Notes under the pieces: model-generated | Databases searched by the model: none | Told to the model about the DNA's origin: nothing | The model's input: only the letters and a program-made list of their open reading frames with translations | Translations under genes and position numbers: made by a program | Source of the DNA: Chryseobacterium sp. S0630 | Lineage (GTDB): Bacteria; Bacteroidota; Bacteroidia; Flavobacteriales; Weeksellaceae | Direction of reading: 5' to 3' | Assembly: GCF_024158915.1 (NCBI RefSeq) | Contig: NZ_JAMZGF010000011.1 | Coordinates: 1 to 64,000 of the forward strand | Length of the DNA: 64,000 nucleotides | Part shown: one piece after another, positions 1 to 9,082 of the stretch | Numbering within the stretch: position 1 is the first letter of the stretch | How the letters are laid out: each line of letters begins with the position of its first letter

Positions 1-44
1 AAAAAAAACAAATCAAAATATATAAAAATTATTTACTTTTTAAC

Positions 45-76
45 AAGAAAAACCGCCTCAGTTGTGAGACGGCTTC
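45..76 (-). terminator. Rho-independent terminator of serS
   Basis: On the minus strand, stem CCGTCTCA/TGAGGCGG (one mismatch, 4-nt loop) is followed by a T-run. It lies about 30 bases past the serS stop. Confidence 0.75.
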
Positions 77-104
77 TTTTTATATATTAAATCAAAAGAT
101 TCGC

Positions 105-1373
105 TTAGTTGATAACATCAAATCTCGCATATTCTGCAACCTTTTTAGGAAGCTTAATTCCTTCTGCTGTCTGGTTGTTCTCCAGCAATGCAGCCATAAT
201 TCTTGGTAATGCCATTGCTGATCCGTTTAAGGTATGAACCAACTGAGATTTACCATCTCCTTTGTAACGGCATTTCAATCTGTTAGCCTGGAAGGTTTCA
301 AAGTTAGATACAGAGCTTACTTCTAACCACATTTCCTGAGCAGCACTCCATACTTCAAAGTCATACGTCATTGCAGATGCAAAACCTGTATCACCTCCAC
401 AAAGTCTTAATACTCTGAACGGAAGCTCAAGATCGGTAAGGATTTCTTTGATGTGCTCTACCATTTCTTCCAGAACAGCATAAGAATTTTCCGGTTTTTC
501 AATTCTTACGATTTCTACTTTTTCAAACTGGTGAAGACGGTTCAATCCTCTTACGTGAGCTCCGTAGCTTCCCGCTTCTCTTCTGTAACACTGAGAGAAT
601 GCTGTATTTTTAATCGGAAGGTCTTTTTCCTCAAGCAATACATCACGGTAAAGGTTCGTTACAGGAACCTCTGCTGTAGGAATAAGATATAATCTATCTT
701 CGTTGATATAATACATCTGTCCTTCTTTATCTGGCAGCTGCCCGGTACCAAAACCTGAAGCCTCATTCACAACGTGAGGAGGATTCACTTCTGTATATCC
801 TTTTTCTACGTTTTTATCTAAGAAATACTGAACCAAAGCTCTCTGTAATCTCGCTCCTTTTCCTAAATAAACAGGAAAACCTGCTCCGGCAATTTTCACC
901 CCTAATTCAAAATCAATCAGGTTGTATTTTTTTGCCAGTTCCCAGTGAGGGATTGCACCTTCACCAAGGCCTTCTACAGGATGAGACTGGAAAATGATTT
1001 CGTTATCATCGGCAGAAGCACCACTCTTTACCAATTCATTTGGAATGTTGGGTAGCTGATACAGAATATTCAGTAAATCATTTTCTTTAACTTCTAGCTG
1101 GGATTTCAATTCTGAGCTCGACTCTTTGTATTGTGCTGTTTTAGATTTTGCTGATTCCGCTTCTTCTTTTTTCCCTTCTTTCATCAAAAGTCCGATTTCT
1201 TTCGAAATTTTGTTGATTTCGGAAAGTTGGGAATCTAGTTCAAACTGGATTCTTTTTCTTTCTTCGTCGGCAGCGATAGCCTCGTCTACCAACTCAAGAT
1301 TTTTGAATTGTCTTTTCTTAAGACCTTCTAAAACGCGTTCTTTATTGTCGCGCAAAAAATTGACTTGTAACAT
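105..1373 (-). CDS. serS: Serine--tRNA ligase
   Basis: Cytosolic class II aminoacyl-tRNA synthetase that charges tRNA-Ser (and tRNA-Sec where present) with serine. Residues about 30-105 form the charged antiparallel coiled-coil arm that grips the long variable arm of tRNA-Ser. The catalytic core follows, with the TAEVP serine-site motif near residue 233, motif 2 around FSQCYRREAGSYG (259-271) and motif 3 near the C-terminus (NGSAMALPR). The length of 422 residues is normal for the family. The start is an ATG, with a TAAATTTG -7 box about 55 bases upstream. It has its own terminator, so it is probably monocistronic or the last gene of its unit. Confidence 0.97.
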   Translation of the reverse strand: MLQVNFLRDNKERVLEGLKKRQFKNLELVDEAIAADEERKRIQFELDSQLSEINKISKEIGLLMKEGKKEEAESAKSKTAQYKESSSELKSQLEVKENDLLNILYQLPNIPNELVKSGASADDNEIIFQSHPVEGLGEGAIPHWELAKKYNLIDFELGVKIAGAGFPVYLGKGARLQRALVQYFLDKNVEKGYTEVNPPHVVNEASGFGTGQLPDKEGQMYYINEDRLYLIPTAEVPVTNLYRDVLLEEKDLPIKNTAFSQCYRREAGSYGAHVRGLNRLHQFEKVEIVRIEKPENSYAVLEEMVEHIKEILTDLELPFRVLRLCGGDTGFASAMTYDFEVWSAAQEMWLEVSSVSNFETFQANRLKCRYKGDGKSQLVHTLNGSAMALPRIMAALLENNQTAEGIKLPKKVAEYARFDVIN

Positions 1374-1427
1374 TTTATTTAGATGTTAAATATTAGATGT
1401 TTAGCTCATAATAAGCTAACAATTGTA

Positions 1428-1435
1428 CAAATTTA
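1428..1435 (-). promoter_or_regulatory. Putative -7 box of serS
   Basis: The minus strand reads TAAATTTG, matching the Bacteroidota -7 consensus TAnnTTTG, in the gap upstream of serS. No clear -33 TTG was found, so this is a single-motif call. Confidence 0.45.
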
Positions 1436-1439
1436 AAAA

Positions 1440-1958
1440 TTATTTTGTGATCGTAACGGTATTTATTGAAGTAGGTGCATCAGCATCTTTTGAAAACACT
1501 TCATTTCCGTCATACAATACCTTTGAAACCTGAAATGCAGTAGGTGTATTACGATATTGAACTTCCAATGTCCCGGTAACATTATCACTAACATTGGTAC
1601 TTTTTGTAAAGGTAATCAACATTTTGGAATGGAAAGAAGTTCCTGTTCCTGGTTGATCCGGGCTGATAGAATCCAGTCTTCTTCTTTTTGCTCCTGCAAG
1701 ATATTCCATATAGTATAATGACTCGGGTGATGTTTTTAACGAAATACTTACCGGAGCAATATCTTTCGTTCCAAAAATATCATTCACGGAATATCCTGTA
1801 TAAGATCCTGTAAGTTTACTGTTCAGAAGATCCTGACCAGCACTGTTTTTCATATAGATATTAAGTACCTGATCTATTCTCTGCAAAGAATCATCATCAC
1901 TTTTACAACTGATGAGTGCAAAAACCGCTACAAAAATGCCCCAAAAATATTTCATCAT
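1440..1958 (-). CDS. Hypothetical lipoprotein
   Basis: A 172-residue protein with a short hydrophobic N-terminus and a lipobox ending in Cys near residue 18 (ALISC-KSDDD), so it is predicted to be a lipoprotein in the cell envelope. The acidic residues right after the Cys resemble the surface-export signal described for some Bacteroidota lipoproteins, so outer-surface location is possible. The rest is Ser/Thr-rich and beta-prone, with no motif I recognise. It starts 38 bases downstream of the asparagine synthase gene on the same strand and may be the last gene of that unit. Function unknown. Confidence 0.8.
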   Translation of the reverse strand: MMKYFWGIFVAVFALISCKSDDDSLQRIDQVLNIYMKNSAGQDLLNSKLTGSYTGYSVNDIFGTKDIAPVSISLKTSPESLYYMEYLAGAKRRRLDSISPDQPGTGTSFHSKMLITFTKSTNVSDNVTGTLEVQYRNTPTAFQVSKVLYDGNEVFSKDADAPTSINTVTITK

Positions 1959-1996
1959 AAATACAAAGGTAAAATATTAATCTTTAGACTGCTTCT

Positions 1997-3895
1997 TTAT
2001 TTTTCAAAATATTTCTGATACCAGAGCTCAAAGGTAGCCAGCTGCCATATTTTCACCCAATCATACTCATACTCCTGATGATTCCACCACTCATCAATTA
2101 CGGCTGGATTAAAGAAATTTCTCTTTTTCAAGCGTTCAAGATTTTCAGTAATAAAGTCTCTTACTTTTTGCTCATTTTTAATGAAATAATTAACCGGAAA
2201 TGAAAATCCTTTCTTGGGCATATTCAAAACTTCCTGAGGAAGATATTTTTCAGCTGTTTTACGTAATAAAGGTTTATTCTGAACTCCATTAAATCTAATA
2301 TTCTGCGGAAGTGCTGATACATAATCTATCAGGCTGTTACTCAGATAAGGATAACGAAATTCCACACTATACTTCATCGCACTCAGATCATCCCGGAAAA
2401 CGTGATGGGAAGAAAGTGAATATTTCATATCATATTCAAAATACCCGCTATAATTTTTTCCTTCTGAAAGATGATAATTTGAAAGGTCCGAATCAATTTT
2501 ACTGTAAATATCTGGGTTTATAAGACTTTTAACTTCCAGCGGTCTCATACTGATCTGGCTTTGTCTGAAAAAATCAAACATATGATCCTGGGAAAAGTAG
2601 TTTTTTACCCGCTGTGAAAATTTATCTTTTGTAAAAATAAGAGGGTTTACAAAATTGAAGTTCCGCATCAACAGCCATTTATTTAGCTTTAGGGTATGGG
2701 AATAGCCGGCAAAAAGTTCATCGGCACCGTTTCCGCTTAATACGACTTTAAAGTTTTTATCATGAGCGTATTTTGCTGCATTGATTAAGACTTCAAAGCT
2801 GCTGTAAGGTTCTTCAAAATGCTGGATATTTTCTGTAAGGTGTTCCAGTGCTTCTTCATCACTCACCTCTTTTATCTCATGCAAAACATCAAAATGTCTG
2901 GCGGCTATAGCGGCATTTGTAACTTCTTCTTCAGAAAACGGATAAGAGATAGTGTATGCATTAATATCAGCGTTAAAAGGTTTTGATTTTGAAGCAATTA
3001 ACGTCGAATCAATTCCACCACTCATCATAATAGCAACAGGAACATCGGCAAATAATTGTTCTGAAATACTTTCAGAAAGAAGTTCATCTATTTTTTTTAC
3101 TGCTTCTTCTTCAGAAATACTTTTTGCAGGCTGTGAAGGAAGTTTCCAGAATTTTTTTGTGGTGATTTTCTGATCTTTTAAATCAATGGTCATAAAGGAA
3201 GCAGGTTCTAGGGAAAAAATATGCTGAAAACAGGTTTGAGGTGCTAATGTTGTCTGAAAAAGAAAATTGGTATACACTCCATCCCAGTTGATTTCAGGTT
3301 TTACCAGTTCATTTTTCAATAATGCTTTTATTTCTGAAGCCCAAACCAACCCTTCTTCATTTTGATGGTAGAAAAGAGGCTTCATCCCTACTCTGTCTCT
3401 TGCCAGTATCAGTTTTTGAGAGATAAGATCTACAATACAGATCGCAAACATCCCATCCAGTTTTGCAAAAGCAGAGTTTCCCCACTCCTGATACGCTTTG
3501 AGAATAACTTCTGTATCCGAAGTACTGTGGAAAGAGTACCCTAAAGATTCAAGTTCTTTCCTTAATTTTTTAAAATTATAAATCTCTCCGTTAAACGTGA
3601 TAATAATTTGTTCATTTTCTGAGAGCATAGGCTGGTGCCCTTTTTCAGACAAATCTATAATGGATAATCTGCGGAAACCTAAAGCAATATTAGAATTTCC
3701 ATCTTTTAAAACCGGAAACTGGTCTTTAATTTTTTGTGTGGAATCGCCCCCTGAAAAAGAAACTCCTTCGCCGGCATTGTATAACCAGAACCCTTCATCA
3801 TCCGGACCGCGATGTTTGATTGCCTGATTCATTTCCAGAATATTTGTAGAGGAAATACTTTTATGGAATGAATAATAACCGCTGATTCCGCACAT
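1997..3895 (-). CDS. asnB: Asparagine synthase (glutamine-hydrolysing)
   Basis: Transfers glutamine-derived amide nitrogen to an adenylated acid, normally aspartate. Cys2 (MCGISG) is the N-terminal nucleophile of the class II glutaminase domain (about 1-200), with RHRGPD-type and FNGEIYN motifs. The C-terminal synthetase domain has the PP-loop SGGIDST near residue 290 and an SGNGADELFAGY motif. The 632 residues fit the bacterial AsnB family. It lies next to a flippase and a glycosyltransferase on the same strand. AsnB-like enzymes in surface-polysaccharide loci often amidate sugar acids, so the substrate here could be a glycan precursor rather than aspartate; the sequence cannot decide. Confidence 0.9.
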   Translation of the reverse strand: MCGISGYYSFHKSISSTNILEMNQAIKHRGPDDEGFWLYNAGEGVSFSGGDSTQKIKDQFPVLKDGNSNIALGFRRLSIIDLSEKGHQPMLSENEQIIITFNGEIYNFKKLRKELESLGYSFHSTSDTEVILKAYQEWGNSAFAKLDGMFAICIVDLISQKLILARDRVGMKPLFYHQNEEGLVWASEIKALLKNELVKPEINWDGVYTNFLFQTTLAPQTCFQHIFSLEPASFMTIDLKDQKITTKKFWKLPSQPAKSISEEEAVKKIDELLSESISEQLFADVPVAIMMSGGIDSTLIASKSKPFNADINAYTISYPFSEEEVTNAAIAARHFDVLHEIKEVSDEEALEHLTENIQHFEEPYSSFEVLINAAKYAHDKNFKVVLSGNGADELFAGYSHTLKLNKWLLMRNFNFVNPLIFTKDKFSQRVKNYFSQDHMFDFFRQSQISMRPLEVKSLINPDIYSKIDSDLSNYHLSEGKNYSGYFEYDMKYSLSSHHVFRDDLSAMKYSVEFRYPYLSNSLIDYVSALPQNIRFNGVQNKPLLRKTAEKYLPQEVLNMPKKGFSFPVNYFIKNEQKVRDFITENLERLKKRNFFNPAVIDEWWNHQEYEYDWVKIWQLATFELWYQKYFEK

Positions 3896-3961
3896 AGTAA
3901 AGACTTAATAGATTTGTAAAAATAGGAAAATGACTTTGTTTTCTGTATGTGTCCGAAACAA

Positions 3962-5215
3962 TTATTTCTTTAAAAATTTTTGCCTGAAAACCTGGATTTC
4001 TTCTTTTGTAACCATATAGTCTTTCAAACTAAAGGGAGTAGAAGCGTAAAATTTTCTGAATAACAGGAAAGATGAAACAAAATAGGATGATGTAGTGGCA
4101 ATACAAGCTCCTAAAATTCCCCATCTAGGTATGGCAATAAAAGAAAATACAACTGTGACCACCAATCCAACAATAGATTTTATATTGAGAATTTTTAAAT
4201 CTCTCATTCCCGAAAAGTAATGTCCCACCATATCACTTACTGCAATGGCAAAAATTCCCGGTGATAAAAGGAGCATGATTTCTTTGGTGTCTCTGAACTC
4301 TTTTCCGAAGATCATCTCATAAACCTGAGCAGGTATAATAATGATTCCCAGCACAAAACCTATCATCAGAAAAAAAGTCAGCTTTAAAGATTCTTTGGTT
4401 TTTCCTATGGATTCTTCCCTGCTTTTACTATTCACCACATCTGAATATAAAATAACAGCAATGCTGCGGGTAATAGTCCATATAGCTTCCGAGAAAGTAA
4501 CTCCGATGGAGAATATTCCTACACTGGCAATGCCTTCAAAATATTCTAAGAAATAAAATGAAAGCCTGTAATTGAGAAACTGTACAAAAGCACTCAATTG
4601 AGTTTTCCAGCCATATTCAAACATATTTCTACCCACCTCTTTACAGAATGATATTTCGGAAAGATTACATTTTTTGATAATCTGAAAAAAACTGGTAAGG
4701 AAAAGAAGTGCCAGACATCCAATCTGGGCAAGAAAATACACTGAAACATCTTTCTTTCTGAACAGATACACCAATATTCCTATAAAGATAATATGAACCA
4801 GCTGCTGTAAAACAGTATAAACATTAAACTTCTTAATATTCTGTGTTCCAATAAACAAGCTGATATTGGTTGATAAAAGTGAAGAAAAAACAGATATCCC
4901 GATCAGATAGAATAGATATTCACTCTGGATAGAAGCTATACTGAATAAAAAAGGGATTAAAAGCCCTGTTAAGAGAGACCACAGATAGGCATATAACAAA
5001 ACCTTTTCTATTTTAAACCTCGAGGCGAAATAAGAAGCACTGCTTCCGGAAAAGATACTACTGAAAAAACTTACTGCTGCTGCATTGGCAACCACAATAG
5101 AAATGGTTCCCTTACCTTCACTTCCCCACATATTCGTAGAATAGATCACCAGGCCGAAACTCAGGATCAGAATAAGAAAGCGTGAGACAAATGTTTTAAT
5201 GATAGTAAGCTGCAT
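3962..5215 (-). CDS. Polysaccharide flippase (Wzx/MATE-like)
   Basis: A 417-residue, very hydrophobic protein with about 12 predicted membrane segments and short polar loops, the profile of the MOP superfamily oligosaccharide flippases (RfbX/Wzx). These move undecaprenyl-linked sugar repeat units across the inner membrane. The start codon lies 5 bases after the stop of the upstream glycosyltransferase, so the two are almost certainly co-transcribed. The neighbouring asnB-like and glycosyltransferase genes support a surface-glycan role. No conserved catalytic motif is expected. Family assignment is good; the exact cargo is unknown. Confidence 0.82.
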   Translation of the reverse strand: MQLTIIKTFVSRFLILILSFGLVIYSTNMWGSEGKGTISIVVANAAAVSFFSSIFSGSSASYFASRFKIEKVLLYAYLWSLLTGLLIPFLFSIASIQSEYLFYLIGISVFSSLLSTNISLFIGTQNIKKFNVYTVLQQLVHIIFIGILVYLFRKKDVSVYFLAQIGCLALLFLTSFFQIIKKCNLSEISFCKEVGRNMFEYGWKTQLSAFVQFLNYRLSFYFLEYFEGIASVGIFSIGVTFSEAIWTITRSIAVILYSDVVNSKSREESIGKTKESLKLTFFLMIGFVLGIIIIPAQVYEMIFGKEFRDTKEIMLLLSPGIFAIAVSDMVGHYFSGMRDLKILNIKSIVGLVVTVVFSFIAIPRWGILGACIATTSSYFVSSFLLFRKFYASTPFSLKDYMVTKEEIQVFRQKFLKK

Positions 5216-5220
5216 GGTGA

Positions 5221-6354
5221 TTATTTATCAATAGATTTTTTTACAAAATCAACAAAGGAATCTTTTATAAGTTCCCAATTATATTTTTCTTTAAATTCTT
5301 TTCTGGCACTGAGCGCATGAGAACGATACAATTCAGGATTTCTAATATAGTTAATGATCACATCCGAGACTGCTTCAGCATTCTGAGGATCTACCAGACT
5401 TCCAAATGAAAGTTCCTTCATATGTTTTCGGATACCTTTTAAATTTGAGTAAATAACAGGTTTTCCCGCTCCCATAAAATAGAACAGCTTTATCGGCAAA
5501 GAATGGTTGTTTTCAAAGTTAATTTCCCTGAGATCAAAACATAAATCTGCATCTGCAAATGCTTCTGTAAATGTTTCAAAACTCGTTGGTTTTCTGATCT
5601 CAATATCATCAAAAGAATATTTCTTCAATAATGATGAAAAGTAGAATTCATCGCTTTCCTGTACCGTTGAACCAATAATCAGAATCCTGATATGAAGTGC
5701 AGGCAGTTTTTGACGAAGCCTATCTATTGCATTGAAAAAGTTTTCAATTCCTTTATCTTTAGAAATCTGACCTGTATAGCATACCTTGATAACGTTCGGA
5801 TCGAGCTGTTTTATACTTTCCCTGATGTAAAGAGAATCTGGATAATAAGGAACAACGGTCTGTTTTTTGAATCCAAAAAAATAAGCTAAAGGAAACTTCT
5901 TAGTGGTTTCACCAAAAATGAAATGAGTACTTAAAAATCCAGTATACAGCTGGATAAGAGAAAACTTTATAGCCTGAAAAATGGTAGCCGGAAATCTATA
6001 CTTTTGAAGCATTGACATGGAAGGATACCATTCTGTAACGTCATAGATACAACTTATCTTATGCTCTTTTACAAATTTCTTTACTGCTACAACGGCCAAT
6101 GGTTCAGAACAAATGATACATTCGGGATGAAAAGTATTGCAAACTTTACTGAAAGTTTCCATTTTCATTTCTATACTTTCTTCAAGAACGGCAAAAGATT
6201 CTATTTCAATCCCATCAATACAACCTTTATACTCTGCATATAAACTGCATATTTTCACTTCATACCCATTATCTCTAAGAGCTTTCGCCTGATGATAAAA
6301 AATGCGGTCATCATTATAGCTGTGGGAAGTCGTTAAAAAAAGTACTTTAGGCAT
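5221..6354 (-). CDS. Glycosyltransferase, GT4-like
   Basis: A 377-residue GT-B fold glycosyltransferase without membrane segments. The N-terminus (VLFLTTSHSYNDDRIFYHQAKAL) is the typical opening of a GT4 acceptor domain, including the DxR motif seen in many Bacteroidota members. The donor half carries ICYTGQISKDKGIE-like and SLPIKLFYFMGAGKPVI motifs (about residues 305-325). It is expected to add a sugar from a nucleotide donor to a lipid-linked glycan at the cytoplasmic face of the inner membrane. It is followed immediately by the flippase. Donor and acceptor cannot be told from the sequence. Confidence 0.88.
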   Translation of the reverse strand: MPKVLFLTTSHSYNDDRIFYHQAKALRDNGYEVKICSLYAEYKGCIDGIEIESFAVLEESIEMKMETFSKVCNTFHPECIICSEPLAVVAVKKFVKEHKISCIYDVTEWYPSMSMLQKYRFPATIFQAIKFSLIQLYTGFLSTHFIFGETTKKFPLAYFFGFKKQTVVPYYPDSLYIRESIKQLDPNVIKVCYTGQISKDKGIENFFNAIDRLRQKLPALHIRILIIGSTVQESDEFYFSSLLKKYSFDDIEIRKPTSFETFTEAFADADLCFDLREINFENNHSLPIKLFYFMGAGKPVIYSNLKGIRKHMKELSFGSLVDPQNAEAVSDVIINYIRNPELYRSHALSARKEFKEKYNWELIKDSFVDFVKKSIDK

Positions 6355-6395
6355 TAGTCACTGCTCGAATCTATACAAATATACATTAAAACAAA

Positions 6396-6420
6396 AAAGT
6401 GGAAATATATTTTCCACTTT
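6396..6420 (-). terminator. Terminator, 10-bp perfect stem
   Basis: AAAGTGGAAA/TTTCCACTTT with a 5-nt loop, followed on the minus strand by a T-rich run. It ends the 6453-6941 gene and separates it from the glycosyltransferase downstream. Confidence 0.75.
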
Positions 6421-6452
6421 ATGATTATTCTTTTGTATCAGCTTAACAGCGA

Positions 6453-6941
6453 TTATTTTATAGAAGCCGCCCAACTTTTCTCCAAAGGAAGAAGGAAGTG
6501 GCTTAAAAAGTCCAGATACGTATTTTTAGAGAAGTCAAAAACCTGGATATCTTCTGCAAGTTCTCCGTTTCTCAACTTCGTTTTAAAATCAATTAATTTT
6601 AAAGTTTTCACTTCACCGTTCTCAACAAAGCTTGCCTTCATTCTATCAAAAAGGCCTAATTGATATTCTTCATCAATTTCTCTCATTACCTTTCCTAAAG
6701 CATCAATGCTGCATCCTGAAGCCATTTCTTTTTCTTCATCTACACACACGATGATAAACTGATTCTTCTCAATTTTAAATGAAGAAGAAAGCGGTTTTCC
6801 ATGAGCTGCCCATGTTGCAAGGAAATCAAATAGTTTCTCAGTAATAGCTTTTGCTTCTTTTGTTTCAAAAGGTCTTGAAGCCGGGTATATAATGACTCTG
6901 TAGTCGTTGGTTTCTACAATATTAGATTCTTCGATTTTCAT
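6453..6941 (-). CDS. Conserved hypothetical protein (no Walker motifs)
   Basis: A 162-residue soluble protein with mixed alpha/beta character and no signal peptide or membrane segment. From memory, flavobacterial homologues are often labelled ABC transporter ATPase, but no Walker A, Walker B or LSGGQ signature is present and it is too short for an ATPase domain, so that label looks wrong. It has its own terminator and about 100-base gaps on both sides, consistent with a separate transcription unit. Function unknown. Confidence 0.75.
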   Translation of the reverse strand: MKIEESNIVETNDYRVIIYPASRPFETKEAKAITEKLFDFLATWAAHGKPLSSSFKIEKNQFIIVCVDEEKEMASGCSIDALGKVMREIDEEYQLGLFDRMKASFVENGEVKTLKLIDFKTKLRNGELAEDIQVFDFSKNTYLDFLSHFLLPLEKSWAASIK

Positions 6942-7050
6942 AATGTAAATATTTATTTATCAAGGATTTATCAAACAAAATAAATTCTGATCACTGACCA
7001 GAATATTAATTTAACGGTGATTGAATATCCTTATCATCTTGAATACAAAA

Positions 7051-8187
7051 TTACGCAATTTTCTCGAGTTTAAGATCATTGTATTTTTTGCTCAGCACAT
7101 AGAGCATCATAATGAAAAGCGGGAAGATAAAAGGGAAGAAAAACCTTAATGCTGCCGACTGCGGGAAGAAGAAAAATTTGATATAAAGATTCACCACGAA
7201 AAGAACGGAAATCATTCTTACCCATACATCTTTGGAACGCCAGAAAATTACTCCCATCATAATGGCTACCGATAAAGTGACCTTTTTGAAATAAATAATC
7301 TTGATGTAAATGATACTCAGATAGTCCATTAAACTAACGTTTATCGGATGTGTGGAAATAATCGGTCTTCTATCGATAAAGGTATCATAAAAGAGATCTT
7401 TCCATCCCGGATAGTGATAAAACTTAATAATGATCAGATACATGACCAGAAGAACTGTTCCCTGTGCAATAAAAGAAACATCAATTTTCTTTTCCTGAAA
7501 ATATTGGAAAAAGAAAACAGCGACAATATAAGTAAGCGTGAATGTAATATAATCCGGCCGGATAAAGGTAATCCCAAACAGAAGTACAAATATGGCCCAT
7601 TTGCTCCATTTTTTAATTAAGCCAATCATAAAGATCAGCATAAACTGAAAGATGAACATATCCGGCGTAGAAACCCTGGACATGTAGGTCATTGGTGGCA
7701 AAAGCATGGCGGCAATCGTTAATAGTATGGCAAGCCAGTATTTCTTTGGAAACAGGAGTTTCAGAATATAAAATAATAATACTCCAGAAAAAAAGTAAGA
7801 AATAAGACTGGTAAACAGTACAGCCATTGGCGATGATAAACCAAGCTTATAAAAAAGTGTGATTACAAGAATATACCCTACTTTGATCTGAAAATAGGGT
7901 AATTGTTCTGTAAAAGATTGTGTATTTTTTACGAAATACTGCCTGGGAATGTCCCACTGCTTTATTCCGATAATGTCTGTATAATGTTCTGCAGGAGCCT
8001 CTTTTTTTATTTCCTCATAGGTAAGGATTCGAACTTTATCCGGAGAATCTGGAAATTCCGAAGTATACATACATCCCAGATACCCTGGCATGTCCCAATC
8101 ATATACTCTGTTTTGATAATTCCAGAATGTAAGAAGAGCAAGTATCGAAATGATAAACAAAAAGGAGAGTCTCCATTTCAGCTTCAT
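7051..8187 (-). CDS. Multispanning membrane protein, GT-C-like
   Basis: A 378-residue protein with about ten predicted membrane helices, starting with one near residues 8-23. The first outside loop begins with an acidic-aromatic segment (YDWDMPGYLG). An Asp in the first long loop of a multispanning protein is typical of GT-C glycosyltransferases such as the GT39/ArnT group, so a lipid-sugar transferase is a reasonable guess, though no family-specific motif proves it. It begins 20 bases after the stop of the Fe-S gene upstream and could be co-transcribed with it. Without a profile search it stays an unassigned membrane protein. Confidence 0.7.
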   Translation of the reverse strand: MKLKWRLSFLFIISILALLTFWNYQNRVYDWDMPGYLGCMYTSEFPDSPDKVRILTYEEIKKEAPAEHYTDIIGIKQWDIPRQYFVKNTQSFTEQLPYFQIKVGYILVITLFYKLGLSSPMAVLFTSLISYFFSGVLLFYILKLLFPKKYWLAILLTIAAMLLPPMTYMSRVSTPDMFIFQFMLIFMIGLIKKWSKWAIFVLLFGITFIRPDYITFTLTYIVAVFFFQYFQEKKIDVSFIAQGTVLLVMYLIIIKFYHYPGWKDLFYDTFIDRRPIISTHPINVSLMDYLSIIYIKIIYFKKVTLSVAIMMGVIFWRSKDVWVRMISVLFVVNLYIKFFFFPQSAALRFFFPFIFPLFIMMLYVLSKKYNDLKLEKIA

Positions 8188-8207
8188 AAACCTGTATAAG
8201 ATGTCAA

Positions 8208-8993
8208 TTATAAGTCTTCTGCTTCAGCAAGAAGTTCAACGATATCTTTTACGGCAACTTCTGTATTTTTGTTAAAGTGTTTTACGCCATCCGTCATCAT
8301 GGTATTACAGAAAGGACATCCTGTAGCAATTACCTTAGGTTCAAAGGATAAAGCTTCTTCTGTTCTTTCAATATTGATGTCTTTCTTTCCTTTTTCTGGT
8401 TCTTTAAACATCTGTGCACCACCTGCTCCACAGCAAAGACCATTGGTTTTGCAACGTTTCATTTCTACAAGTTCGGCATCCAGCTTTTCAAGAAGCATTC
8501 TTGGCGCTTCATATTCGTCATTGGCACGTCCCAGATAACATGGATCATGGAAAGTAATTTTTTTCCCTCTGAATGCACCTCCTTCAATCTTCAGTCTTCC
8601 TTCTTCCATTAAGGTTTTAAGGAACTGAGTATGGTGTACTACATCAAAGTGCCCGCCAAGGCTTGGATATTCATTTTTAAGCGTATTAAAACAGTGTGGA
8701 CAAGCCGTTACGATTTTCTTTACTTCGTAAGCATTCAATACTTCAATATTGGTAAGAGCCATCATCTGGAATACAAATTCGTTTCCTGCTCTTTTCGCAG
8801 GATCTCCGGTACAGCTTTCTTCCTGTCCCAGAACTGCAAATTCAACCCCTATTTTATTTAATATCTTGCAAAATGCTTTTGTAATTTTTTTGGCACGGTC
8901 ATCAAAACTTCCCGCACATCCAACCCAGAATAAAACTTCCGGAGCTTTTCCTTCGGCAGCATACTCTGCCATTGTTTTTATAGTGAAATCCAT
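8208..8993 (-). CDS. (Fe-S)-binding protein with CCG domains (HdrB/LutA-like)
   Basis: A 261-residue soluble protein with two cysteine-rich CCG-type domains. The first has WVGCAGSFD, ESCTGDP and ACPHC; the second has HDPCYLGR, GLCCGAGG and GCPFC. This is the heterodisulfide-reductase B/LutA architecture, which binds special Fe-S clusters. It follows the membrane Fe-S gene at 9083-10420 on the same strand with an 89-base gap. The pair resembles a split HdrD plus membrane partner, taking electrons from the quinone pool or delivering them to it. The redox partner is not identifiable. Confidence 0.88.
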   Translation of the reverse strand: MDFTIKTMAEYAAEGKAPEVLFWVGCAGSFDDRAKKITKAFCKILNKIGVEFAVLGQEESCTGDPAKRAGNEFVFQMMALTNIEVLNAYEVKKIVTACPHCFNTLKNEYPSLGGHFDVVHHTQFLKTLMEEGRLKIEGGAFRGKKITFHDPCYLGRANDEYEAPRMLLEKLDAELVEMKRCKTNGLCCGAGGAQMFKEPEKGKKDINIERTEEALSFEPKVIATGCPFCNTMMTDGVKHFNKNTEVAVKDIVELLAEAEDL

Positions 8994-9049
8994 TTCTTTT
9001 TCAATTTGAAAATGTGAGAATTTGGAAATTTGAAAGTGATGTAGACTGT

Positions 9050-9076
9050 AATCAATTTCAAATTTTCAAATTGATT
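9050..9076. repeat. AT-rich palindrome inside the Fe-S operon
   Basis: AATCAATTT and AAATTGATT form a 9-bp perfect inverted repeat in the gap between the two Fe-S genes. The preceding 50 bases contain further degenerate TTTGAAA/TTTCAAA copies. It looks like a dispersed intergenic palindrome. Confidence 0.5.
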
Positions 9077-9082
9077 AATTAT

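Noticed and set aside
6453-6941. ABC transporter ATPase label for the 162-residue protein
   Set aside because: No Walker A, Walker B or signature motif and far too short.
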